Shown: piece by piece, positions 8,840 through 15,352 of the stretch
Layout of the letters: each line of letters opens with the position of its first letter
Numbering within the stretch: position 1 is the stretch's first letter
Origin: Arthrobacter tumbae
Lineage (GTDB): Bacteria; Actinomycetota; Actinomycetes; Actinomycetales; Micrococcaceae
Direction of reading: 5' to 3'
DNA length: 64,000 nucleotides
Assembly: GCF_016907495.1 (NCBI RefSeq)
Contig: NZ_JAFBCC010000001.1
Coordinates: forward strand, 806,001-870,000
Notes under the pieces: generated by a model
The model's database searches: none
What the model saw: the letters and a program-made list of their open reading frames with translations, nothing else
What the model was told of the DNA's origin: nothing
Position numbers and translations under genes: made by a program

Positions 8840-8864
8840 CTACAACGTGTAGTAATTGTATTAC
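8840..8864 (-). promoter_or_regulatory. Overlapping double palindrome at the tlpA/ccdA/resB/ccsB promoter
   Basis: Two perfect 13-base palindromes share one base: CTACAACGTGTAG (8840-8852) and GTAATTGTATTAC (8852-8864). The second contains TACAAT (minus strand, 8860-8855), a good -10 hexamer reading toward tlpA, and it overlaps the stop codon of the upstream phosphatase gene. On the minus strand the first reads TACTACA-CGT-TGTAG, resembling BlaI/MecI operators (TACTACA-NN-TGTAGTA) and the CopY box (TACANNTGTA), but with a 3-base spacer. No BlaI-type gene is in the window. Confidence 0.55.
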
Positions 8865-9550
8865 GCTCCCGGGATGTTCTTCGCGCGGGGCAGAAGATCT
8901 GCACAGGGCTCCTCATACCGCACGCCGGTGAGCTGGTCGCCGTCGAAGTAGAGGGAGGTCACGGAGCTCAGCGTGCATTTACGCTGGCGCGGATCATGCC
9001 ACAGGCGCCTGTTCTCCGCGGCGAGCCGGGCAACCCAGATGGGCAACTGGTGGCTGACCATGATCGCTTCGGCGTCCGTGCCGCCTGTAGCTTCCAGCGC
9101 CGCAGTGCGTGCGTCATGGACCGCGGACATCACGCGTTCAACCTGGGCACTGTACGGTTCACCCCAGGATGGTGTGAACGGGTTCCGCAGGGACTTCCAG
9201 TGCCTCGGGTGCCTGATCTGCTGGGCGACCTGCGCCATGCCTTCGAACCGGTTCTCCGCTTCGATGATGCGCTCATCGGTCACAACAGTCAGGCCCAGCT
9301 CGCGAGCTGTCGGCTCAGCGGTTTCCTGTGCGCGGGTGAGAGGTGAGGCGACCAGATGCACGATGTCGGCGCCGTCGTTCCTGCGCTCTGCGAAGTAGCC
9401 TGCAACCCGCTCGGCCATCTCCCGACCGAGCTCTGACAGGTGGAACTCGGGCAGGCGTCCGTAGAGGATCCCGTCCGGGTTGTGGACTTCGCCGTGGCGC
9501 ACGAGGTGAACGGTGGCTGAGGGCATGTCATCAAGTTTCGCATCCCTCAC
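8861..9550 (-). CDS. Histidine phosphatase family protein (phosphoglycerate mutase-like)
   Basis: 229-residue cytoplasmic protein with the catalytic RHG motif (HLVRHGEVHNPDG), the second-site arginine/glutamate region (ASPLTRAQETAEP) and the late histidine (MVSHQLPIW) of the branch-1 histidine phosphatase superfamily. It is too short and divergent to assign as a glycolytic mutase; substrate unknown. It heads the cytochrome c biogenesis operon, a linkage also seen in mycobacteria. Two starts are possible: the GTG at 9550 (six bases after TAGCCC) and the ATG at 9526 (protein beginning MPSATVHLVRHGE); neither has a clear ribosome site. Confidence 0.88.
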   Translation of the reverse strand: MRDAKLDDMPSATVHLVRHGEVHNPDGILYGRLPEFHLSELGREMAERVAGYFAERRNDGADIVHLVASPLTRAQETAEPTARELGLTVVTDERIIEAENRFEGMAQVAQQIRHPRHWKSLRNPFTPSWGEPYSAQVERVMSAVHDARTAALEATGGTDAEAIMVSHQLPIWVARLAAENRRLWHDPRQRKCTLSSVTSLYFDGDQLTGVRYEEPCADLLPRAKNIPGA

Positions 9551-9727
9551 GTCAGAGGGCTAAATCGGTCTCAAGAGCCCCGCCGGAAGCGGACGGTGGA
9601 GAAAATATTTGAACATTGAAGCAATCTCTGGAATAAAAGATGCAAATGCATGTTTATAGAGGTACACGCCCGTTCGGCCACCTCGGCCGCACACCAATCC
9701 AAAGCACGGCAGATCAGGAGAAACATC

Positions 9728-10279
9728 ATGGCTATTCCCACCGGACTCACTCAGGGCACCTGGAACTTCGACGCCTCGCACAGCGAAGTCGGTTTCAGCG
9801 TTCGCCACGCCGGAATCAGCAAGGTACGCGGAAACTTCGACACCGTCGACGCCACCCTGCAGGTTGGATCCTCACTCGAGGATTCCAAGATCACCGCGAC
9901 CATCAAGACCGAATCCTTCAACTCGAACGATGAGAACCGCGATGCCCATGTGCGTGGCGGCGACTTCTTCGACGCTGAGCAGTTCCCCGAGATGACCTTC
10001 GTGTCCAGGCGCGTCGAAGGCGCGGGCGAGACCTACAAGCTCATCGGCGACCTCACCATCCGTGGGATCACCAAGGAAGTTGCCATCGACACCGAGTTCA
10101 ACGGCGTTGCTGTTGACCCCTTCGGAGCCACCCGCGCCGGATTCTCCGGCCAGACGGTTATCTCCCGCAAGGAGTTCGGCCTGACTTGGAATGCAGCTCT
10201 TGAGACCGGCGGTGTTCTGGTCGGCGACAAGGTGACCATCAACCTCGACGCTGCTTTCGTGGCACCCTCAGCAAACTAG
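9728..10279 (+). CDS. YceI family protein
   Basis: 183-residue lipocalin-like beta-barrel protein. The start at 9728 has a clear CAGGAG site; the longer upstream reading has none. Recognisable YceI features are the N-terminal TWNFDASHSEVGFSVRHAGISKVRG stretch in its conserved core (HSEVGFSVRHAG), NRDAHVRGGDFFDAEQFP and LTIRGITKEV. There is no signal peptide, unlike periplasmic E. coli YceI, so it should be cytoplasmic. Family members bind polyisoprenoids or similar lipids, and the exact role is unsettled. The 130 bases upstream are the most AT-rich of the region and presumably hold its promoter. A strong terminator follows. Confidence 0.93.
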   Translation: MAIPTGLTQGTWNFDASHSEVGFSVRHAGISKVRGNFDTVDATLQVGSSLEDSKITATIKTESFNSNDENRDAHVRGGDFFDAEQFPEMTFVSRRVEGAGETYKLIGDLTIRGITKEVAIDTEFNGVAVDPFGATRAGFSGQTVISRKEFGLTWNAALETGGVLVGDKVTINLDAAFVAPSAN

Positions 10280-10303
10280 AGACTCGTTTCAGCGATTCCC
10301 TTG

Positions 10304-10345
10304 GAGGGGGCGTGCCGGGCTTTCCGGTACGCCCCCTCGTTTTTT
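10304..10345 (+). terminator. Rho-independent terminator after the YceI gene
   Basis: A 15-bp stem with one G-T pair (GAGGGGGCGTGCCGG against CCGGTACGCCCCCTC), a five-base loop and a six-T run, 25 bases after the stop. Confidence 0.9.
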
Positions 10346-10394
10346 CTGTCCTTAAACCCCGGGGGTGGAAGCATCACGGCGGTACGCTGAGCGC

Positions 10395-11063
10395 ATGAGT
10401 ACGCCATCACACGACCCGTCAGAACGCGATCCGCATCAGCTCTCCGGAACTGACCCACTGAATCCCGCTGAGCCCGGACCCACCCAGAACTCAGGATCGG
10501 GTTTGTCCCCCGAACCGCAGAAGCCTGCATCTCCGTATTCCTATCAATCGGCCCAGCCCGCAGGGTATGCCTACCCCAGTGCAGCCCGCATGCCGGAGGA
10601 GGCGCGGCCACCGCTTCCCAGGGAAGTCAATCTGGCTTTCTGGCTGATCATCGCCGCCGGGGTGCTGAACTTCATCACCACCCTCATGGGATCAGGCACC
10701 ACCGGCGGGCCGGCGGGAGCGGCTGCAATCGGCGTCGGCATAGGAATAGTCGTCGGCATCCTCACCACCGGCGTCTATGTACTGCTGGCCGTCTTCATCC
10801 GCAAGGGACACAACTGGGCGCGCATCACCGCCACCGTTCTTGCAGGAATTTCCGTTCTGCTCATGATCATGAGCTGGGTGACGCTCGCCGCACTGCAGGG
10901 CAACTCAGAAGTCCAGGAGCAGCTGGGTGGACAAAGCTTGCAGCCAAGCGGATTCTCGATCGCGCTGAACGTCCTCGTGGTACTGCTTGGAGTCGCCGGA
11001 GTAGTGCTGTGCTGGCTCAAGCCGTCTAACGCCTACTTCAAGCGGCAGCAAATCACGCACTAG
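10395..11063 (+). CDS. Hypothetical four-helix membrane protein with Pro/Ser-rich N-terminus
   Basis: 222 residues. The first about 75 residues are hydrophilic and rich in Pro, Ser, Glu and Tyr (a disordered cytoplasmic tail, common in actinobacterial DUF-type membrane proteins); four membrane segments follow at about residues 82-105, 112-140, 150-172 and 190-212, ending in a short basic tail. I do not recognise a specific family. The ATG lies six bases after TACGCT, so a leaderless transcript is likely. It is convergent with rex, 51 bases apart. Confidence 0.8.
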   Translation: MSTPSHDPSERDPHQLSGTDPLNPAEPGPTQNSGSGLSPEPQKPASPYSYQSAQPAGYAYPSAARMPEEARPPLPREVNLAFWLIIAAGVLNFITTLMGSGTTGGPAGAAAIGVGIGIVVGILTTGVYVLLAVFIRKGHNWARITATVLAGISVLLMIMSWVTLAALQGNSEVQEQLGGQSLQPSGFSIALNVLVVLLGVAGVVLCWLKPSNAYFKRQQITH

Positions 11064-11114
11064 TGCGCTGACGCTTATTGGGCCGGCCACAGGCAGTGGC
11101 TGGGCTTGCTTCGC

Positions 11115-11831
11115 CTACTGGGCCGCGCGGGCGCTGGAACCGGCATCAAGATCCGGTTCCTGCGCCCGCTGCGCGTGGTAGGCGAGGATCTGCAGTTCCG
11201 TAGCCATGTCCACCTTGCGCAGCTGCACCTGGCCAGGAACCTGCAGCACTACGGGCGCGAAACTCAGGATGCTCGTAATACCGGCTTCAACCAGTTCGTC
11301 GCACAGCTGTTGGGCGACGCCCGCAGGCACAGCAAGAACAGCCATGTTGGCACGCGTTCTGTGGAGAACGGTTGCCAGATCCTGCACCGGACTGACACGC
11401 AGCCAGCCGACTTCGGTGCCGACGATCATCTGATCGGCGTCAAACAGCGCGACCACCTCGAAGCCCCGCGACTGGAACCCTGAGTATCCGGCGAGCGCCC
11501 GACCCAAATTGCCGGCGCCCACGATGGCCACCCGCCAGTCCTGGGTCAGCCCAAGAGCGGTGGAGATCTGGCTGTTCAGGTACTGGACGTCATAGCCGAC
11601 GCCCCGCGTTCCGTAGGAACCAAGGTAAGAGAGGTCCTTGCGAAGCATCGGTGAGTTCACGCCCGCCGCGTCAGCAAGTTCCTCCGAAGACACTCGTTCA
11701 ATCCCCTCCGCCAAGAGGGAATTCAGGGCGCGCAGATAAATGGTCAGACGGGCGAGCGATGCAGGCGGAATCTGCCTGCCCTGCTGATCGCCCGCGGCGG
11801 ACCGTAATCCGGGAAGCTCCGACATGGTCAC
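11115..11831 (-). CDS. rex: Redox-sensing transcriptional repressor Rex
   Basis: 238 residues. The N-terminal winged helix (about 25-85) includes the Rex signature LSYLGSYGTRGVGY; the Rossmann domain follows with VAIVGAGNLGRAL and acidic FDAD for NAD(H) binding. Rex senses the NADH/NAD+ ratio and represses respiratory genes such as cydAB and nuo when NAD+ is plentiful. The GTG at 11831 is eight bases after GGAGAG; an ATG two codons later is possible. No Rex operator is evident in its own promoter. In other actinobacteria rex precedes hemA; hemA is not next to it here. Confidence 0.95.
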   Translation of the reverse strand: MTMSELPGLRSAAGDQQGRQIPPASLARLTIYLRALNSLLAEGIERVSSEELADAAGVNSPMLRKDLSYLGSYGTRGVGYDVQYLNSQISTALGLTQDWRVAIVGAGNLGRALAGYSGFQSRGFEVVALFDADQMIVGTEVGWLRVSPVQDLATVLHRTRANMAVLAVPAGVAQQLCDELVEAGITSILSFAPVVLQVPGQVQLRKVDMATELQILAYHAQRAQEPDLDAGSSARAAQ

Positions 11832-11996
11832 TGGTTCATCTCTCCGTCATTGTTCGCCGGCGGCCGGGACTGCTCCGCCCGCCCGCCGGAGGATGACGGC
11901 GGGATATTCCCACTTTAGGTCCCGGCGCGAAGCCCTCAAAGTCCGGATGCAACGGTGGACGGTGAGCACACCCTGAATGCTGGGCACAGCCGGCTG

Positions 11997-12266
11997 CTAG
12001 GTGAGGAGCCTGCGCAGGCGCACTTCGTCGATAGTCCAGAAGTCCCGCTGGACGCCGTCGAGGAGCAGGACGGGCACCTCTTCCCAAAACCGTTCAAGCA
12101 ACTCGGCGTGGTCGGCTATCGACTCTTCCCGCCAAACGACGCCCAATTCAGATGCCACCCGGCCTAACGTCTCCCGGGCAGCTTGGCACAGATGGCAGTC
12201 CGGTCTGGTCACCAGCACGAGGCCGGAGTTCCAGTTCGCGGCAGGCGGCTGGGTCTGCTGAGTCAT
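11997..12266 (-). CDS. Glutaredoxin family protein (DUF836-type)
   Basis: 89-residue thioredoxin-fold protein with the redox motif CHLC in VTRPDCHLCQAARE and the cis-proline region EEVPVLLLDG. It corresponds in position and size to the small glutaredoxin-like protein that sits by rex and SerB-like genes in other actinobacteria (Mtb Rv0508 from memory). Its partner is not known. TAAGCT lies eight bases before the ATG, so the transcript has little or no 5' leader. Confidence 0.88.
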   Translation of the reverse strand: MTQQTQPPAANWNSGLVLVTRPDCHLCQAARETLGRVASELGVVWREESIADHAELLERFWEEVPVLLLDGVQRDFWTIDEVRLRRLLT

Positions 12267-12424
12267 GGTCTATTAGCTTACCGGCCGGCGGTCCCGCACC
12301 GAATGCCAGGCCCTGGGCACCCATTTGCCCCGGTTCAAGACGCCACAGGGGGTGTGAGAGATCGACGCGCGACAGTCAGCGTCCTCAAACACTCCGAAGG
12401 CCAACCAGTGATTAGACTCGTGCT

Positions 12425-13267
12425 ATGTCCGCAGCCAGCCTCCGACCCGCAGTCGAGCCCGGGTCCTCCACGGAGACTGTGCCTGCCGAAGCTTCTCCGC
12501 TGGGCGGCCCGGCAGGAGAGGCAGCCTTTTTCGACGTCGACAACACCATGATGCGGGGCGCCAGTCTCTTCCATGTGGCGCGCAAGATGTACCAGCGGCG
12601 GGCTTTCACACTCCGTTTCGCTGCCGGGCTGGCCTGGAAACAGCTGCGCTTCGTGATGCGTGGCGAGAACATGACGGACATTCATGCCGTCCGGGACGCC
12701 GCCCTTGCCTTCGCCATCGGCATTGCGCACGAAGATGTGCTGGCCCTTGGCGAAGAGGTCTACGACGAGATGATCGCGTCGAAGATCTGGCCGGGAGCTC
12801 GTGCCCTCGCGGAACAGCATCTCCGAAACGGGCGCCGCGTCTGGCTGGTTACGGGTACCCCTGTCGAAGTGGCCAGTGTGATCGCCAACCGGCTGGGGCT
12901 CACAGGTGCGCTCGGCACTGTGGGAGAGGTGTCTGACGGCTTCTACACCGGCAAGCTGGTGGGCGAGTTCCTCCACGGCCCTGCAAAGGCCACGGCTGTC
13001 CACGAACTTGCCGGACAAGAGGGTTTGGACCTGTCCAGGTGCTGGGCGTACAGCGATTCCTACAACGATGTTCCGCTGCTCAGCATTGTTGGCCACCCTG
13101 TCGCCATCAATCCGGACCACCGCCTTCGCAAGCACGCCCGGGACTCCAACTGGCCGATTTACGATTTCCGGAGCGGCCGCCGTGCGGCAACCCTGGGGCT
13201 TAAGGCAGCAACGGGCGCGGGTGCCATTTACGGCCTGTGGCGCGGCTTCTCACGAATGAGGGGCTAG
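12425..13267 (+). CDS. HAD-IB family phosphatase (SerB-like)
   Basis: 280 residues. Motif I is FFDVDNTMM (nucleophile and acid aspartates), motif II the TGTP of VTGTPVEV, motif III/IV the lysine-bearing segment and SDSYNDVPLL. A helical cap lies between motifs I and II. Family members are annotated as phosphoserine phosphatase or lysophosphatidate phosphatase-like; the hydrophobic C-terminal stretch (AATGAGAIYGLWRG) hints at membrane contact, so serine synthesis is not assured. The ATG is six bases after TAGACT, indicating a leaderless mRNA. Syntenic with Mtb serB1 (Rv0505c). Confidence 0.9.
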   Translation: MSAASLRPAVEPGSSTETVPAEASPLGGPAGEAAFFDVDNTMMRGASLFHVARKMYQRRAFTLRFAAGLAWKQLRFVMRGENMTDIHAVRDAALAFAIGIAHEDVLALGEEVYDEMIASKIWPGARALAEQHLRNGRRVWLVTGTPVEVASVIANRLGLTGALGTVGEVSDGFYTGKLVGEFLHGPAKATAVHELAGQEGLDLSRCWAYSDSYNDVPLLSIVGHPVAINPDHRLRKHARDSNWPIYDFRSGRRAATLGLKAATGAGAIYGLWRGFSRMRG

Positions 13268-13272
13268 CGCTT

Positions 13273-13307
13273 AAATGCAAAACCGGTCCGCCTCAGTGGC
13301 GGACCGG
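13273..13307 (-). terminator. Terminator of the bS22 gene
   Basis: A perfect 10-bp stem (CCGGTCCGCC/GGCGGACCGG) with a five-base loop, nine bases after the bS22 stop, followed on the minus strand by a T-rich stretch (TTTTGCATTT). Confidence 0.88.
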
Positions 13308-13315
13308 ATGCGATG

Positions 13316-13414
13316 CTACTTCTTGTTGCGGCGCTGGTGGCGGGTCTTGCGAAGCAGTTTGCGGTGCTTCTTCTTCGCCATCCGCTTGCGGCGCTTCTTG
13401 ATTACTGAACCCAT
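13316..13414 (-). CDS. Small ribosomal protein bS22 (AURKAIP1/COX24 domain)
   Basis: A 32-residue, extremely basic protein beginning MGSVIKKRRKRMAKKKHRK and ending RRNKK, with 19 Lys/Arg. It matches the AURKAIP1/COX24-domain peptide found next to the excisionase-like HTH gene in actinobacteria (Rv0500B in Mtb), identified structurally as bS22 of the mycobacterial 30S subunit, where it binds 16S rRNA near the decoding region. TGAGGACTCT precedes the ATG as a ribosome site, and a terminator follows directly. It is too short for standard gene finders. Confidence 0.93.
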   Translation of the reverse strand: MGSVIKKRRKRMAKKKHRKLLRKTRHQRRNKK

Positions 13415-13611
13415 AGAGTCCTCACAAACTATTCATTCCGGTTCCGGACAACCACTACCGCATCAATTGCGGAAGGGACGCTCGAATCTGACAAAAGACG
13501 CACATCGCGGTGACGTACATCATGCGGCCGCACATGCGACCGTCTACGCAAAACGCTTCTTAACAGAGTACCCGCTCAAACCGGCCTTTCCGACCGGCGC
13601 CAACCGCGCCT

Positions 13612-13824
13612 TCAGCCCGTACCCGACTCACCCTCCACAGATGCGGAACGCAGATACTGCTGCACGGCGGATTCAGGCACGCGGTAGGAACGCCCGAACT
13701 GGACGGCCGGCATATCCCCGGAGTGGACCAGCCGGTACACGGTCATCTTTGATACCCGCATCACTTCGGCAACTTCCGCAACCGTCAGGAAGCGCACGTC
13801 GGAGAAGTTGCTGCCGCTCACCAT
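13612..13824 (-). CDS. Excisionase-family helix-turn-helix protein (Rv0500A-like)
   Basis: 70-residue DNA-binding protein of the MerR-like/excisionase (BldC-related) HTH_17 type: FLTVAEVAEVMRVSKMTVYRLVHSGDMP followed, in pieces, by the wing AVQFGRSYRVPESAV. I chose the ATG at 13824, since the upstream reading runs into unrelated sequence. It is a stable chromosomal gene, not phage, because the pair with bS22 is conserved across Actinobacteria. Target genes are unknown. The 197 bases between it and bS22 hold a weak hairpin near the stop (CCGGTC/GGCCGG) and the bS22 promoter. Confidence 0.88.
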   Translation of the reverse strand: MVSGSNFSDVRFLTVAEVAEVMRVSKMTVYRLVHSGDMPAVQFGRSYRVPESAVQQYLRSASVEGESGTG

Positions 13825-13978
13825 CTCACCACTGTCCTTCTCTCTGGAGCTAACCCTGAGATGGGCGCCCACCGCACTTGATGGAACGCCGGACGGCGTG
13901 TCGCCTTGAGACCTGAGGATTATCCGTCTGGAGAAATACTCTAGTGGTTCATGTGGCCAAAGTGAAAGCACGCCAAGG

Positions 13979-15058
13979 TCACGAAGCGCCACCATGACGA
14001 CGACGGCGCGATCCCCTCGCAAGATCGCCCAGTACCGATGCGGTAGCACCCCAGCCCATGCATGCGTCGGTCACGCTTTGGCCGTAGGTAAGCTCACCCC
14101 GAGCTGTCACATCGAGCTTCTGCGCACCTTCCATCAGGAAACTTTCCAGCATCACGCCGGCGATCAGATTCGAGTCGGACACTGCGTCCGCGAGTTCCCG
14201 CGCGACGTCGGCCTGCCGCCGGTGATCCTTGCCGCTGTTCGCATGGCTCGCGTCGACAATCAGCCGCCCGTTCTGACCTGCCGCAGCAAGCCTGGCAGAC
14301 GCATTCGCGATGTGGGCAGCGCTGTAATTCGGGCCGTCCGATCCGCCGCGAAGGATCAAATGGGTGTCCGGGTTTCCAGTGGTCGAGACGAGGGCCGCCC
14401 GTCCCTCCTCATCGACGCCCAGGAACGCCTGTGGTGCGCCGGCCGCAGCGCAGGCGTCGAGCGCCACACTGATGCCGCCGTCCGTTCCGTTTTTGAAACC
14501 CACAGGCATGGAGAGGCCGGAGGACAACTGGCGGTGGATCTGACTCTCAGTGGTGCGGGCGCCGATTGCACCCCAGCTGATCAGGTCCGCAATGTACTGG
14601 GGGCTGATCGGCTCAAGGAATTCGGTGCCGAGCGGAAGCCCCAGGGCGGCAACGTCCTGGAGGAACTTACGGGCCGTTCGCAGGCCGGCGGCAATGTCGT
14701 GGCTCCCGTCCAGGTGCGGGTCATTAATCAGCCCCTTCCAACCCACCGTGGTGCGGGGTTTTTCGAAGTAGGCGCGCATGACCACCAGCAGGTCCTCGGC
14801 GTGCATCTGCGCGGCATCCGCCAGCAGCCGCGCGTACTCGAGGCCGGCGTCGGGATCATGGATCGAGCAGGGACCCACGATCACGAGCAGGCGATCATCC
14901 ACTCCATCAAGGACTGCCCTGATCTCTTCGCGTGAACGTCGGATCGAATCTGCCACCTCGACGGTTCCCGGAAGTTCCGCGAGCACGGTGGCGGGCGTGG
15001 GCAGCGGCTCGATGCTCCGGACATTGAGATTGGACGAGGCTGAAGTGAGGGTTTTCAT
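13979..15058 (-). CDS. aroG: 3-deoxy-7-phosphoheptulonate (DAHP) synthase, class I
   Basis: 359 residues. It condenses phosphoenolpyruvate and erythrose 4-phosphate, the first step of aromatic amino acid synthesis. Class I motifs are VGPCSIHD, FEKPRTTVGWKG, GARTTESQ and DASHANSGKDH (metal and substrate ligands). Start at the ATG 15058; the frame stays open upstream to 15217 but that stretch is the attenuator leader. Upstream lie an aromatic leader peptide (15177-15233) and a terminator hairpin (15125-15148), so expression is probably controlled by aromatic aminoacyl-tRNA supply. Many actinobacteria also carry a class II enzyme elsewhere. Confidence 0.96.
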   Translation of the reverse strand: MKTLTSASSNLNVRSIEPLPTPATVLAELPGTVEVADSIRRSREEIRAVLDGVDDRLLVIVGPCSIHDPDAGLEYARLLADAAQMHAEDLLVVMRAYFEKPRTTVGWKGLINDPHLDGSHDIAAGLRTARKFLQDVAALGLPLGTEFLEPISPQYIADLISWGAIGARTTESQIHRQLSSGLSMPVGFKNGTDGGISVALDACAAAGAPQAFLGVDEEGRAALVSTTGNPDTHLILRGGSDGPNYSAAHIANASARLAAAGQNGRLIVDASHANSGKDHRRQADVARELADAVSDSNLIAGVMLESFLMEGAQKLDVTARGELTYGQSVTDACMGWGATASVLGDLARGSRRRRHGGAS

Positions 15059-15124
15059 GGTCCCGGCTTTCGAAGATGGTTCTTCGGCGGGACTGTCCTG
15101 CAGAACCCGCCGTGGAAACGACGA

Positions 15125-15148
15125 AGGGCAGGAAGCGTGTCCTGCCCT
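15125..15148 (-). terminator. Attenuator terminator hairpin in the DAHP synthase leader
   Basis: Perfect 9-bp stem AGGGCAGGA/TCCTGCCCT with a six-base loop, followed on the minus strand by TTCGTCGTTT. It lies 67 bases before the DAHP synthase start and after the leader peptide, so it can only act as an attenuator. Immediately upstream, 15149-15158 forms a perfect 10-bp repeat with 15195-15204, inside the leader peptide codons 10-13. Confidence 0.8.
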
Positions 15149-15176
15149 GTTGGCTCTGAAGGTGTTGGTCAGCGTG

Positions 15177-15233
15177 TCAGGCCGCAGGCTCCTCCAGAGC
15201 CAACGCAAAATACGCATACCAACGGGTTGTCAT
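15177..15233 (-). CDS. Aromatic leader peptide of the DAHP synthase gene
   Basis: An 18-codon ORF encodes MTTRWYAYFALALEEPAA, with Trp, Tyr, Tyr and Phe within five consecutive codons. The aromatic codons TAT, TAT and TTT are the uncommon synonyms in a GC-rich genome. The ATG is six bases after TAGTCT (15240-15245), itself 16 bases from TTGCAA (15262-15267), so the mRNA should start at or beside the A of ATG; no ribosome site exists. Stalling at these codons would read the charging of aromatic tRNAs. Leader-peptide control of a DAHP synthase gene is known in Corynebacterium glutamicum. Confidence 0.82.
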   Translation of the reverse strand: MTTRWYAYFALALEEPAA

Positions 15234-15239
15234 GGAAAG

Positions 15240-15267
15240 AGACTAGACGGCGCGGTCCGAATTGCAA
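15240..15267 (-). promoter_or_regulatory. Promoter of the aroG leader
   Basis: TTGCAA (15262-15267) and TAGTCT (15240-15245) with a 16-base spacer; the predicted start point coincides with the leader peptide ATG at 15233. Confidence 0.65.
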
Positions 15268-15352
15268 ACTTCGAAAATGGTATGTGACACCGGCACGCTG
15301 AAAGTTCTCCACAACCCCTTTCTTTCGAATGTGTCTTCTAATAGAATGAGGT

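Noticed and set aside
8861-9550. Assignment as glycolytic phosphoglycerate mutase
   Set aside because: Only RHG-superfamily motifs are visible; length and flanks do not match dPGM.
15059-15217. In-frame N-terminal extension of DAHP synthase
   Set aside because: It would translate through the attenuator hairpin; the true start is the ATG at 15058, and the leader peptide uses another frame.
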